The notes: generated by a model not told the origin, from the letters alone. DNA of 64,000 nucleotides from a bacterium (GCA_037481695.1 JBBFLE010000017.1:1-64000), one strand, 5' to 3'. Shown: positions 9,380 through 18,771, numbered from the stretch's first letter. Numbers and translations are program-made.

Positions 9380-9411
9380 GGGGGACGGGTTGGACAATGG
9401 ACCTGTCCCCC
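9380..9411 (+). terminator. Strong hairpin after ppdK
   Basis: An 11-bp stem (one G-U pair) made by GGGGGACGGGT and ACCTGTCCCCC with a 10-base loop, 11 bases after the ppdK stop. No U-tract follows, so it may be a transcript-stabilising end rather than an intrinsic terminator. Confidence 0.5.
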
Positions 9412-9483
9412 AGCCCAAATCTTCCAAAGCATACCAAATATTGTGGCCTACCTAATATCGGACACATCTTGTTGTGAATTTGC

Positions 9484-9512
9484 TTTACATGGCCTTACCA
9501 GCCAAATATAAT
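9484..9512 (+). promoter_or_regulatory. Near-consensus sigma70 promoter upstream of smc
   Basis: TTTACA (9484-9489), 17 bases, TATAAT (9507-9512). It is the best-spaced promoter in the window. It starts transcription about 230 bases before smc, into the non-coding structured stretch described next. Confidence 0.7.
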
Positions 9513-9518
9513 GATGTC

Positions 9519-9592
9519 CGCAGTCAGACTAGTAGCTATGGGCTGAAATTGTAGGCCTGTTAGCGCATGTGGGTGGGAAAGCCCACTTTTTT
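9519..9592 (+). ncRNA. Candidate small RNA or attenuated leader
   Basis: From the expected start (~9519) of the strong promoter, the RNA runs about 70 bases with no start codon behind a ribosome site and ends in a hairpin followed by six Ts. It matches no RNA class I recognise. It could be a free-standing small RNA or a terminated leader of smc. It is inferred only from promoter plus terminator. Confidence 0.4.
9568..9592 (+). terminator. Intrinsic terminator-like hairpin with U-tract
   Basis: The stem GTGGGT/GCCCAC (9569-9574 with 9581-9586, one G-U pair) has loop GGGAAA and is followed by TTTTTT (9587-9592). It lies 56 bases after the TATAAT box and ahead of smc. Confidence 0.55.
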
Positions 9593-9607
9593 GAATTCCT
9601 TTTTGGG

Positions 9608-9681
9608 GCTGTGGCCTCAGCAAGAGGTTTCCGGAGAAACCTCTGGGGGGAAATACCGGGAGATGACCGAGTTGTTCCCGG
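9608..9681 (+). other. Tandem perfect hairpins in the smc leader
   Basis: Three consecutive stem-loops: GCTG/CAGC (9608-9621); a perfect 9-bp stem AGAGGTTTC/GAAACCTCT with a 4-base loop (9623-9644); and CCGGGA/TCCCGG with a 14-base loop (9656-9681). A near-palindrome centred on CCATGG follows. There is no coding frame. I could not match it to a known riboswitch. Confidence 0.45.
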
Positions 9682-9748
9682 CTGGGCATCCATGGTGCTG
9701 GCTGCAAAGAAAAATCTGGGCATATAAAAGGGTGGACGGAAGGAATAG

Positions 9749-12700
9749 ATGAGGCTTAAGAAGGTGGAGATCAGTGGTTTTAAGTCCTTCAGGGAAAAAA
9801 CGGTCCTCATGTTCCAGGAGGGAGTCACGGCCATTGTAGGGCCTAATGGATGCGGGAAAAGCAACATAGTGGATGCCATCAGGTGGGCCATGGGCGAGGC
9901 CAGTGCCAGGGCTCTTAGGGGTCAGGGCATGGAGGATGTGATCTTTCATGGTACTGATCAACAGGGTCCTTTGGGAATGGCCGAGGTGAGTCTTACCTTT
10001 GAAAACGTAAACGGGAATGCCCCTGCCCACCTTTCAGGCTGTTCAGAGATAGAGGTCACCCGAAGGCTGTTTCGTTCGGGGGAAAGTGAATACTGCATAA
10101 ACAGGGTGCCCTGCCGTAGAAAGGATGTGTGGGAGCTTTTTATGGATACGGGGCTGGGCAACAGATCCTATGCCATAGTTGAGCAGGATCGGGTCTCCCA
10201 CATCATATCGGCCCGGCCAGAGGAGCGAAGGGTAGTAGTGGAGGAGGTGGCTGGCATCAGCCGCTACAAGAGCCGCAGGGAGGCGGCCCAGCGAAAGATG
10301 GAGGCCACAGGTCAAAATCTGGAGCGCATAAAAGACATCTGCCGTGAGGTGGGTCAGCAGATCCATAGCCTGGAAAGACAGGCCAGAAAGGCCGAGCGTT
10401 ACAGGAGTCTCAGAGCCCAGATCCTGGAGCTGGAGCGGAACTCTGTTCTCAGGAAGTGGGCCCTTCTGGATCGGGAGAGATCATCGCTCCAGGAGCGCCT
10501 CAAGCAATTAAGGTGGGAGAGGGATGGGCTGAACTCAGCCATGGAAGCAGGGGAAATGGAATTGGAAAGGCAAAAGGTGCTTCTCCTGGAGATGGAAAAA
10601 GGGCTCTTGGAGGCTCAGGAAGAGCTTCACAGACGGGAGAAGGCCTTGGCCGAGCTGGAAAACAGAATCAGGCGGGAATCAGAAGAGGAAAAAAACCTGG
10701 AGTCCTCCAGGAGCCTATGGGAGAAGGATATTGCCAGGCTGGAAGCCCGCCTGGGATCTGTGCGGGAAAGGATTTTTTCTCTTGCCTCAGAAAAAGAGGC
10801 CATCAGAAAACAGCAGCAGCACACAGAATCCAGACTGGAAGAACTCACGGGCTTGTTGAAAAAGGGGATGGAAAAGGAGCGGGTGCTCAAGGCCGCCTTG
10901 GAGGAAAACAGGCTGGAGCTTGTGGAATGGATGGGGGAGAGGGCCAGGCTCAAAAATGGGATTCAGCACAATTGCCGAAGGTCCGAGGAGTTGAAGAAAC
11001 TCATTGAAAAGGCAAAAGGGGAACAAGAAGGCCTGGAGAAGAAATTGGAAGAGATGAGCCTGGCAGGCTCTTCCCTTGAAGGTGGGATCCGGGATCTAGA
11101 AGAGGCCTTGGCCAAGCTCAAGGCCAGAAGGGATGAAATCAAGGAAGAGCTCTCGTCTCTTCAGGCCCAAAGAGAGCAGATGAGATCCAAGCTTAAGAAC
11201 CTTGAGAGCTCCATACAGGCTATGGGATCCAGAATAAAGGCCTTGCAAGGGCTGCAGGAGGATCTGGCAGGCTTCTCCGAGGGAATTCGGGCCCTCAGGG
11301 AGGCCATTCAAAAAGGCCAGCTCAGCCTCGGGATCTCATCCCCCAGGGTGGTGGCAGAGGTTGTGGATGTCCCGGATGGAGTGGATGCAGCTGTGGCAGG
11401 GCTCCTGGGAGAGCGAATGCAGTACCTCATGGTGGAAAACTGGGAACAGGCCCTGAAGGCCCTGGCCTTTGTGAAGGAAAAAGGGCTGGGGCGGGTGGGA
11501 ATTGTGGCCCTTGAGGCATGCGGAAAAGAAGGCCCTGAGCCTTTTTGCACGGATCAGACGGATCTGGGTCTTTCCTGGGAGTCTGGATTTGGTTCTGTGG
11601 GTGAGCTGCTCCTTGGAGAGGTGAGGCTGGCAAAGAATCTGGAAGAAGCCATCCATGGAGGGCTCTGCCAAGGTCAAGGCCGGTGGGTCACCCTGCAAGG
11701 CGATGTGCTGGATCCCAGAGGGCTCGTGGAAGGAGGCGATGCCAGGGATCCTTCCAAGGGGTATTTGGCCAGAAGAAGAGAGCTCAAGGAGTTGAAAGAG
11801 AGGCTGGAGAAGCTGGAAGCCGAAAGCCGGCTGCAGTGGGATCAGCAAAGAGAGTTATCGCAAAAGATATCTGTTCTCTCCTCTGAAGCAGACAACTTGC
11901 TGGAGCTCATTCACGCCAAGGAATTGAGACTTGCAGAGTGTCGAAGGGACTTTCTCTCTTCCAGGGAAGCGGCAGGCAGCTTGAGACAAAGGCTAGAGGC
12001 CTTGAAATGGCAACTTGGGTTACACAAGGAAGAACTGGGATCTGTGGGAACAGCCCTGGAGGAGGACTCCATTCGACTAGAGGGATTGGAAAAGAGCATT
12101 GATAACAGGGAGCATAACCTCAAAGATCTGGAGCAAGAGCATTCAGAGGCAGTGGCCGAGCTGGAGGGACTTAGGGAGGAAGTAACCAGGGTGCAGGTGG
12201 CTGTGGCTTCTCTTGCAGAACGCTTGAATGCTTCCCATAGGGAGATGCAGGGCCTGGAGGTACAAAGCGCAGAGCTCTCCCAGGAACTTTCCAGGAAGCA
12301 GGTACAGAGGCAAAGGGGGCTCAAGAGGTTGGAAGAGCTCAGGGCCTCTCTGGCTGAGCTTCGCAAGGAGTTGAGCCGTCTCATGGAAGGTCACAGGGTG
12401 GCGGCCCAAGACCTGCAAAGGGCCAAGAGTGAAGCGCAGCAGAACAGAGAAAGCCTTCTTGAGATGGAAGCATGCCAGCAGGCCAGGAGGCAAAGAGTTC
12501 GTGCCCTGGAGCGAGAGTTACAGCAGATGGAACTGCAGGAGAGGGAGCTGGCCTTGCGCATGGAGCACTCTCAAGGGGAACTCCAGGGAAGGCTGGAGAT
12601 GAAAGCAGAGGAAATCCCTTTGGCAGCAGCCGGGGCAGTGCTTCAAGATCTATCCCAAGCTGAGGCTCAGATATCCTCCTTGAAGGAGGCCCTGGAGCGC

Positions 12701-13294
12701 CTTGGAGATGTGAACCTGGCAGCTGCCGAGCAATACAGGGAACTCAAGGACAGGTATGATAGTCTGAACGCTCAAAAGGAGGACCTGGAAAACTCTGTTG
12801 CCTTGCTCAAGAAGGCCATCCAGAGGATAGACAGAACCTCCCGCAAGAGATTCAGAGAAGCCTTTGAAAGGCTGGATCAGGAATTCAGAAAGGTTTTTCC
12901 CATACTCTTTGAGGGAGGGGAGGCCCACCTGGCCCTGACAGAGGCAGAAGACATATTGGATGCGGGAGTGGAGATAATCGCCAGACCCCCTGGAAAAAAG
13001 CTCCAGAGTATCTCTCTCCTGTCAGGAGGGGAAAAGGCTTTGGCTGCAGTAGCCCTGATCTTTGCCATGATCAGAATCAAAGAGACGCCCTTTTGCCTTT
13101 TCGACGAGGTGGACGCCCCGCTGGATGATGCCAACATAGATCGCTTCAACAAGATGGTAAGGGAGCTTTCCCACAAGTCCCAGTTCATCTTGGTCACCCA
13201 CAGCAAACGCACCATGGAAATTGCCGATGTGCTCTATGGGGTCACCATGGAGACCCCTGGAATCTCCAAGATGATTTCGGTGAGGCTTCAGTGA
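9749..13294 (+). CDS. smc: Chromosome segregation ATPase SMC
   Basis: A 1181-residue SMC protein, the motor of the SMC-ScpAB condensin that compacts and segregates the chromosome. The N-terminal head has MRLKKVEISGFKSFREKT and Walker A GPNGCGKSNIVDAI. Two long coiled coils flank a hinge around residues 500-670 (GERMQYLMVENWEQAL lies within it). The C-terminal head has signature LLSGGEKALAAVALIFA and Walker B FCLFDEVDAPLDD. The length is typical. ATG 9749 follows GGAAGGAATAG. Its partner scpA begins at the far end of the window, not beside it. ftsY is next, a pairing seen in many bacteria. Confidence 0.97.
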   Translation: MRLKKVEISGFKSFREKTVLMFQEGVTAIVGPNGCGKSNIVDAIRWAMGEASARALRGQGMEDVIFHGTDQQGPLGMAEVSLTFENVNGNAPAHLSGCSEIEVTRRLFRSGESEYCINRVPCRRKDVWELFMDTGLGNRSYAIVEQDRVSHIISARPEERRVVVEEVAGISRYKSRREAAQRKMEATGQNLERIKDICREVGQQIHSLERQARKAERYRSLRAQILELERNSVLRKWALLDRERSSLQERLKQLRWERDGLNSAMEAGEMELERQKVLLLEMEKGLLEAQEELHRREKALAELENRIRRESEEEKNLESSRSLWEKDIARLEARLGSVRERIFSLASEKEAIRKQQQHTESRLEELTGLLKKGMEKERVLKAALEENRLELVEWMGERARLKNGIQHNCRRSEELKKLIEKAKGEQEGLEKKLEEMSLAGSSLEGGIRDLEEALAKLKARRDEIKEELSSLQAQREQMRSKLKNLESSIQAMGSRIKALQGLQEDLAGFSEGIRALREAIQKGQLSLGISSPRVVAEVVDVPDGVDAAVAGLLGERMQYLMVENWEQALKALAFVKEKGLGRVGIVALEACGKEGPEPFCTDQTDLGLSWESGFGSVGELLLGEVRLAKNLEEAIHGGLCQGQGRWVTLQGDVLDPRGLVEGGDARDPSKGYLARRRELKELKERLEKLEAESRLQWDQQRELSQKISVLSSEADNLLELIHAKELRLAECRRDFLSSREAAGSLRQRLEALKWQLGLHKEELGSVGTALEEDSIRLEGLEKSIDNREHNLKDLEQEHSEAVAELEGLREEVTRVQVAVASLAERLNASHREMQGLEVQSAELSQELSRKQVQRQRGLKRLEELRASLAELRKELSRLMEGHRVAAQDLQRAKSEAQQNRESLLEMEACQQARRQRVRALERELQQMELQERELALRMEHSQGELQGRLEMKAEEIPLAAAGAVLQDLSQAEAQISSLKEALERLGDVNLAAAEQYRELKDRYDSLNAQKEDLENSVALLKKAIQRIDRTSRKRFREAFERLDQEFRKVFPILFEGGEAHLALTEAEDILDAGVEIIARPPGKKLQSISLLSGGEKALAAVALIFAMIRIKETPFCLFDEVDAPLDDANIDRFNKMVRELSHKSQFILVTHSKRTMEIADVLYGVTMETPGISKMISVRLQ

Positions 13295-13339
13295 GATGTT
13301 TTGCAAATTCTTCCTTAGCTCAAGAAGGGGTAACCTTGG

Positions 13340-14290
13340 ATGGAACAACAGGAAGGCAAGAAAAGGGGTTTTCTAAGCGGCCTCAAAGAGGGGCTCAGAA
13401 AGACCAGGGACGGGTTCATAAAAAAGCTGGACCGGCTTCTCATGGGCAAGGTGAGATTGGATGCCCAGACTCTGGAGGAGTTCGAGGAGCTTCTGATCAC
13501 AGCAGATCTTGGCGTGGCCACCACTGCCAGGCTCATCAGAGATGTTGAGGCCCGCATCAGCCGCTCTGAGGCCCAAAACCCGGATTTGCTGAGGCGATGT
13601 GTGCAGGAGGCCATAACCGAGATCCTCTTGCCCAGGGAAGTTCCTCTGGAGCCTGGATCCCATAGGCCCTTCGTGGTCATGGTCATAGGAGTAAACGGGG
13701 TCGGCAAGACCACCACCATTGCCAAGCTGGGTTGGCTATGGAAAACACAAGGCCGAAAAGTCATGCTGGTGGCAGGGGATACCTTTAGGGCAGCAGCCAT
13801 AGAACAGCTCCAGAGCTGGGCTGAGAGGATAGGTGTGGAAGTTACAAGACAGCAGCACGGCGCAGATCCCTCCGCCGTGGTCTTTGATGCATTGCAATCT
13901 GCCAAGGCCAGGTCAACAGATGTGGTCATCCTAGATACTGCGGGCAGGCTCCACACCAAGGTGAACCTGATGGAGGAACTAAAGAAGATCCAGCGGGTCA
14001 CGGCCAGGGTGGTTCCTGGTGCCCCCCATGAGGTACTGCTTGTCTTGGATGCCACCACAGGTCAGAACGCCATTTCCCAAGCCCGCCTGTTTCATCAGGC
14101 AGTGGGAGTCACGGGCATTGTCATGACCAAGCTGGACGGCACAGCTAAGGGCGGGATCCTGGTGGCAGTGGCATCGGAGTTCGAGATTCCCATTCGATTC
14201 GTGGGTATTGGGGAAAAGATGGAGGATCTTCAGAGGTTCGATGCCCGGGGTTTTGTGGCAGCTCTTTTCGGTGAAGGAGAGGAGCTTTGA
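13340..14290 (+). CDS. ftsY: Signal recognition particle receptor FtsY
   Basis: A 316-residue SRP-receptor GTPase that docks ribosome-SRP complexes at the inner membrane. It has a short basic N-terminus (GKKRGFLSGLKEGLRKTRDGF), the helical N domain, then the G domain: GVNGVGKTTTIAKLG (G1), DTFRAAAIEQL, VILDTAGRLHTK (G3) and TKLDGTAKGGILV (G4/closing loop). It lacks the long acidic A domain of the E. coli protein. ATG 13340 follows AAGAAGGGG. The next ORF begins at the base after its stop. Confidence 0.96.
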   Translation: MEQQEGKKRGFLSGLKEGLRKTRDGFIKKLDRLLMGKVRLDAQTLEEFEELLITADLGVATTARLIRDVEARISRSEAQNPDLLRRCVQEAITEILLPREVPLEPGSHRPFVVMVIGVNGVGKTTTIAKLGWLWKTQGRKVMLVAGDTFRAAAIEQLQSWAERIGVEVTRQQHGADPSAVVFDALQSAKARSTDVVILDTAGRLHTKVNLMEELKKIQRVTARVVPGAPHEVLLVLDATTGQNAISQARLFHQAVGVTGIVMTKLDGTAKGGILVAVASEFEIPIRFVGIGEKMEDLQRFDARGFVAALFGEGEEL

Positions 14291-14566
14291 ATGGATCTCC
14301 TGGATATGGGCCGTGAGTGTGTCTGGTGTGCTCACAAACAGTGCTGGGTGCACAGGCAGATATGTCGCCGAAAGGCTTTCACCTTGGGTGAAAAGAAATG
14401 CGTGATGTGCCTGCAGCTTAGCTTGTGGCCCAGAAAGGCAACCCTCTCCAAAAGCTGCAGCAAGGGGGAAGTTACCAAACCCATGCCGGCCAAAGAGGAA
14501 TCGGTGATTACCAGGAGGCCTCGGCAGCTCCTTCTGCCCTGCATGCATGCAGACCAGGAGTCATAA
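14291..14566 (+). CDS. Small Cys-rich protein, unknown function
   Basis: A 91-residue basic protein I do not recognise. The N-terminal half has CVWCAHKQC, then a His/Cys pair in VHRQIC, then CVMC, a spacing that could bind zinc. The C-terminal half is Lys/Arg-rich without motifs. ATG 14291 immediately follows the ftsY stop and is preceded by GGAGAGGAG, so translational coupling is likely. It ends three bases before recD2. The position in the operon and the ribosome site favour a real gene, but the tail beyond residue 45 looks poorly constrained. Confidence 0.55.
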   Translation: MDLLDMGRECVWCAHKQCWVHRQICRRKAFTLGEKKCVMCLQLSLWPRKATLSKSCSKGEVTKPMPAKEESVITRRPRQLLLPCMHADQES

Positions 14567-14569
14567 GAA

Positions 14570-16762
14570 GTGACGGCCGTAGATTCCATGGTTCTGGAAG
14601 GGAACCTGGACAAGGTAGTTTACGAGGACCGGGATGGCACCTTTGTGGTGGCCCGGGTAAGCCTCGAGGGTGGTGAGGAGATCACTGCTGTGGGCTCATT
14701 TTCTGCCATACCGGGCACCAGGGTGACGCTGAGGGGCAGATGGACCAAGAGCCCTCGTTACGGCCTGCAGTTTCAGGTGGACAGTGCGGAGATTCATCCA
14801 CCCAGCGATCTGGACGGGCTCATCCAGTATCTTTCCTCGGGAGTGGTGCCAGGGGTAGGGCCTGTGATGGCCAGAAGGCTTGTGGAGCATTTTGGAAAAG
14901 AGATCCTCAGAGTGCTGGACAGGGAATCCCAGAGGCTCTCTGAGGTGCCGGGCATAGGCCCTGCCCGTGTGGCCAGCATCTGTCAGGCCTGGGAAGCCCA
15001 AAGGGGTGTGCGGGAGGTGATGGTCTTTCTTCAGGGCCATGGGGTGAGCCCTGCCTTTGCTCACAAGATATATAAGATCCACGGTAGGGAAACCATTGCA
15101 AGGGTCTCAGAGAATCCCTACAGGCTGATCAGAGAAGTGGTGGGTATAGGGTTCAAGAAGGCCGATGCCATTGCCATGCGAATGGGGCTATCTCCTACCA
15201 GTATGGCTCGCTGCAGGGCTGGAATCATTCATGTTCTGCAGACAATGGGGGAGGAGGGACATGTCTTTTGCCCCAAAGGAGAACTTATGGCCTCAGCCCG
15301 CGAGTTACTGGAAGTCCCCATGGAGTGCCTGGAGGAGGCCCTGAAGCGTTCTGCCCTGGATGGTGATGTTATGGTGGAAGAAAGGGGGGAAGAGGAACCC
15401 AGGGTGTACCTGAGATGGCTTTACGAGGCGGAAGTGGAGACAGCCAAGGCTCTAGCCAGAATAAGAGGGAAAAAGGGGCTGGAAAGGGAAGGCGAGGAAG
15501 TCCAGTTGGGGCAAGCTGGTGGGCAAGGCCAGGTGGAATTGAATCGGGAACAGAGGGAGATAATCAGGCTGGGCTTGAAGGAGCCTTTGCTTGTGGTCAC
15601 CGGTGGTCCGGGCACGGGTAAGACCACAGCCATGAGGGCATTGCTGGAAACAGCCCAAAGACAGGGCAAGAGGGTTGTTTTGGCAGCTCCCACTGGCAGG
15701 GCAGCCAAGAGGCTTTCTGAGGCTACAGGTCACGAGGCTAGAACCATCCACAGGCTCCTGGAATTCCAACCTGGCACCAGAAGATTCCTGCGTAACCGAC
15801 AAAGACCCATCCAGGCAGATCTGATACTGGTGGATGAGGCCTCCATGATAGACCTACCCCTCATGTATCATCTTACCCAGGCAGTGCCTTCTTCAGCCTC
15901 CTTGATCCTTGTGGGAGACGTGGACCAGCTGCCCTCGGTGGGGCCCGGCAATGTGCTGCGCGACATAATCGCATCGGGCAGGGCGCGGGTGGTAGTCCTG
16001 CAAGAGGTCTTCAGGCAGTCGGCGCGCAGTCAGATAGTGCTCAATGCCCACAAGATAAACAAAGGAGAGATGCCCCAGTGGTCCTGGGAAGGAAAAGAGG
16101 AGCTCTCGGACTTTTACTTCATTTCTCAATCCGATCCCGTCCAGATCCAGAAGACCATAATGACCTTGTGCCTGGATAGAATTCCCATGCGATTCGGCCT
16201 GGATCCAAGGAAACAGATTCAAGTTCTAACCCCCATGCACAAAGGTCCCCTGGGCACAGAAGAACTCAATAGGCTCCTGCAAGAACGTCTCAATCCAGGG
16301 CGAAAGGGGATACCCAGGGGAGCACAGGTCCTAGCCGAAGGGGACAGGGTCATGCAAATTCGCAACAACTATGAAAAAGAAGTCTTCAATGGCGACATAG
16401 GCACGGTCACCAGAGTGGATAGAAGCGCAGGCAGACTATGGGTTCTGTTCGAGGACCTGGAAGTGCAGTACGGCCCTGGGGACATGGATGAGCTTGCATT
16501 GGCCTATGCCGTATCTGTACACAAATCCCAGGGAAGCGAATATCCGGCAGTGGTGCTACCTGTGGTGACTCAACACTACCTGATGCTCCAGAGGAATCTC
16601 ATCTATACAGGCATAACCAGGGCTAGGCAGTTGGTGGTCCTGGTGGGTAGCATCAAGGCCCTGGCAATAGCCGTCAAGAATGACCAGATTCGTCACCGCC
16701 ACACAGGCCTGAAGGAGCGCCTGCAGCAGGCCATTCAAGAACGGGAAACACTCACCGGGTAG
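14570..16762 (+). CDS. recD2: RecD2-type ATP-dependent DNA helicase
   Basis: A 730-residue superfamily 1B 5'-3' helicase. The N-terminal part has the RecD2 OB-like region (GNLDKVVYEDRDGTFVVARV) and helix-hairpin-helix repeats (SEVPGIGPARVASI, REVVGIGFKKADAI). The motor follows with Walker A VTGGPGTGKTTAMRALL (about residue 345), motif II ILVDEAS, GDVDQLPSVGPGNVLRDI, and the C-terminal VHKSQGSEYPAVV and YTGITRARQLVVLVG. It is the RecD2 form that acts without RecBC. GTG 14570 lies 9 bases after AGGAG. Its last 11 bases overlap the convergent radical-SAM gene. Confidence 0.94.
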   Translation: MTAVDSMVLEGNLDKVVYEDRDGTFVVARVSLEGGEEITAVGSFSAIPGTRVTLRGRWTKSPRYGLQFQVDSAEIHPPSDLDGLIQYLSSGVVPGVGPVMARRLVEHFGKEILRVLDRESQRLSEVPGIGPARVASICQAWEAQRGVREVMVFLQGHGVSPAFAHKIYKIHGRETIARVSENPYRLIREVVGIGFKKADAIAMRMGLSPTSMARCRAGIIHVLQTMGEEGHVFCPKGELMASARELLEVPMECLEEALKRSALDGDVMVEERGEEEPRVYLRWLYEAEVETAKALARIRGKKGLEREGEEVQLGQAGGQGQVELNREQREIIRLGLKEPLLVVTGGPGTGKTTAMRALLETAQRQGKRVVLAAPTGRAAKRLSEATGHEARTIHRLLEFQPGTRRFLRNRQRPIQADLILVDEASMIDLPLMYHLTQAVPSSASLILVGDVDQLPSVGPGNVLRDIIASGRARVVVLQEVFRQSARSQIVLNAHKINKGEMPQWSWEGKEELSDFYFISQSDPVQIQKTIMTLCLDRIPMRFGLDPRKQIQVLTPMHKGPLGTEELNRLLQERLNPGRKGIPRGAQVLAEGDRVMQIRNNYEKEVFNGDIGTVTRVDRSAGRLWVLFEDLEVQYGPGDMDELALAYAVSVHKSQGSEYPAVVLPVVTQHYLMLQRNLIYTGITRARQLVVLVGSIKALAIAVKNDQIRHRHTGLKERLQQAIQERETLTG

Positions 16763-18380
16763 TGAATTGGGGTGCTCTCTCTGGCCTGTCTTGATGCTTT
16801 TGGATCAATTCTTCATTGGTGGCCCAGCGCCAAAGCCATCCACCGTTTTTGGGCTGACTTCTGAGCAGGCCTTGCTCAGCCCATTTCTCCATGGCCTCCC
16901 TGACTTGGGCAAAGGAGTATGAAAGTTTCTGACTCAGACGAAGACAGACTTCCAAGAAGGCCTCGGTCCTCGGGATGGGCTCTTGGATATGGCCTGACTT
17001 CTCCAGTAGGTCCTGTCTCAGAAGATCCCACGCCAGAGGCCTCAGGGTGCGCTTCTGGACCTCCCTGATTTCCTCCATGGAGGCCTTTCCCAGGGCCACC
17101 TTCTGCTCCTGGATTTGGCAATACCTCTGTATTCCCTCATCATATTCGGCCAGAATGGCCTCCACATCCTCGGCTCTGATGTCTCCTGTCAATGTGACCA
17201 CCCTGTTGGCATCATAGTGATCCCATCTCTCTGTGAGGATGGTTATGCCCATGGCCTGTGCCTTTTCCCAAATGCGGGTTCCTGGGAAGGGTGATAGGAC
17301 GTGGAACCCATACTGGCAGCCCAGGGAGCGGGCGAACTCCGCAGTGGCCCTGAGGCTCTGCCTCGTCTCACCTGGGAGCCCCAGCACAAAAGAAGCAAAA
17401 ATCCTGATGCCAGCCTCTTGTCCCATTTTTACTGCATCTCTCACCTGGCCCAGGGTTATGCCTTTGCCTATCTTGTCAAGGACCTCCTGGGAGCCGCTTT
17501 CAACACCATACAGAAGGTCCGTGCAGCCGGCTTCTGACATGACCTTTAGGATTTCCGGGTTCACGGTGTCCACCCTTGCAAAGGCGTGCCAGGTAATGGG
17601 AAGCTTTCTGGACAGGATCTCCCTGCAGACTTCCAGGGCATGGCTTTTCTTCAGGGTGAAGAGATCGTCGTCTATACCTATGGAGCCAAAGCCTCTGAGG
17701 GCCAACCACTCCATCTCGTCCACTACCTTCTCAGGGCTACGGAATCTTCCCTTGCGCCCCACCATCCTCTGACCAACGCAGAACACGCAACCATATGGGC
17801 AGCCCCGGCTGGAAAGCACCCCTACCTTGCCTTGCAGGACCCTGTATCTGGCCAGGGGAAGAAGATCCCAGGCAGGCTGCGGCAATTGATCCAGATCCTC
17901 CACCAGCGGCCTCGGGGGAGTGGAAACCACCTCTGATTTTTCCCTGAAGGTGATCCCTCGCACCATACGCAGATCTGAACCCTTTTCCAGGCTCTCCAGC
18001 AGTTCCAGGAGCGTGTTTTCGCCTTCGCCTCTTACCACCAGATCGGCTTGGGGACATTCCTGCAGACTTCGCTCAGGGACAAAACTCACATGGGGTCCGC
18101 CCAAGGCGATGATTGCATCTGGTCTTGCACCTCTTACCCATGAGGCTATGCGGCAGGCCATGGGGAAGGTCATGGTAACTGAGGTTATCCCCACCAGCTG
18201 TGGGCTGAAGCTGGCCAGGGCCTGCTTCACCTTGTCCTCCCTAGGCTCTGACACAAGCAAGTCCAGCACCTGAACCTGATGGCCTTGGCTTCTTAGGACT
18301 GCGGCCAAATAGACCGAGCCAGTGGCCAGGGCCGGATACTCCTCTATGGGATAGGGCGGCACTATGAATAAGACTCTCAA
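16752..18380 (-). CDS. B12-binding domain radical SAM protein
   Basis: A 542-residue class B radical-SAM enzyme. Residues 1-~140 are a cobalamin-binding Rossmann domain (LFIVPPYPIEEYPALATG, LGGPHVSFVP). The radical-SAM barrel has the 4Fe-4S motif C194-PYG-C198-VF-C201, then GFGSIGIDDDLF and DLLYGVESGSQEVLDKIGKG. A ~120-residue helical C-terminal extension follows. Such proteins are often methylases or act on tetrapyrroles or hopanoids; the substrate cannot be read here. The start is TTG 18380, preceded on the minus strand by AAAGGAG. It is monocistronic and convergent with recD2. Confidence 0.9.
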   Translation of the reverse strand: MRVLFIVPPYPIEEYPALATGSVYLAAVLRSQGHQVQVLDLLVSEPREDKVKQALASFSPQLVGITSVTMTFPMACRIASWVRGARPDAIIALGGPHVSFVPERSLQECPQADLVVRGEGENTLLELLESLEKGSDLRMVRGITFREKSEVVSTPPRPLVEDLDQLPQPAWDLLPLARYRVLQGKVGVLSSRGCPYGCVFCVGQRMVGRKGRFRSPEKVVDEMEWLALRGFGSIGIDDDLFTLKKSHALEVCREILSRKLPITWHAFARVDTVNPEILKVMSEAGCTDLLYGVESGSQEVLDKIGKGITLGQVRDAVKMGQEAGIRIFASFVLGLPGETRQSLRATAEFARSLGCQYGFHVLSPFPGTRIWEKAQAMGITILTERWDHYDANRVVTLTGDIRAEDVEAILAEYDEGIQRYCQIQEQKVALGKASMEEIREVQKRTLRPLAWDLLRQDLLEKSGHIQEPIPRTEAFLEVCLRLSQKLSYSFAQVREAMEKWAEQGLLRSQPKNGGWLWRWATNEELIQKHQDRPERAPQFTTR

Positions 18381-18419
18381 GATGGAAGACTCCTTTCACC
18401 TGGAAATTTCAGGGGGGAT

Positions 18420-18448
18420 TGTGTACGGAAAAAGCATTGGGTTGTCAA
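18420..18448 (-). promoter_or_regulatory. Possible promoter of the radical-SAM gene
   Basis: On the minus strand TTGACA (18448-18443), 17 bases, TACACA (18425-18420). The -35 is perfect and the -10 is weak. It lies 40 bases before the TTG start. Confidence 0.4.
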
Positions 18449-18573
18449 TATACCGGAACAAGTTTTGCCGAGCATAGAGTCAACACAGCGGGATTTTGGA
18501 GTATTATCAGATAAGCCAGCTCTGGGAAGGGATGGAGCGGCCCTGAAATCCAAGAGAGAGAGGCTTCAAGAGC

Positions 18574-18771
18574 ATGTGGGAAGAGGCAAAGGCCATGGTG
18601 GAGGAAAATTCAACTTACTTTGCCCTGGGAGTCCTGGCAATAGTGGGATTGGGTCTTCTTTGGCGATGGCTCAACAAGCCGGGAAAACAAGAGAGCGAGC
18701 ATGAAAAGAGATTCCAGCGCTTGAAGGAACACTCCAAAGAGAAGTATAGGCATATGCGGCCCTTGAAATGA
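18574..18771 (+). CDS. Small single-pass membrane protein, unknown
   Basis: A 65-residue protein: an acidic N-terminus, one membrane helix (about residues 15-33, TYFALGVLAIVGLGLLWRW), then a charged tail rich in Lys, Glu and His (EHEKRFQRLKEHSKEKYRHM). That layout is typical of small inner-membrane anchors. I do not recognise a family. It is weakly preceded by AAGAG. Its stop overlaps the next start (ATGA). Confidence 0.5.
   Translation: MWEEAKAMVEENSTYFALGVLAIVGLGLLWRWLNKPGKQESEHEKRFQRLKEHSKEKYRHMRPLK

Noticed and set aside
9608-9690. Known riboswitch (cobalamin, Moco, c-di-GMP, T-box) in the smc leader
   Set aside because: None of the conserved core strings I know for these classes could be placed in the sequence.
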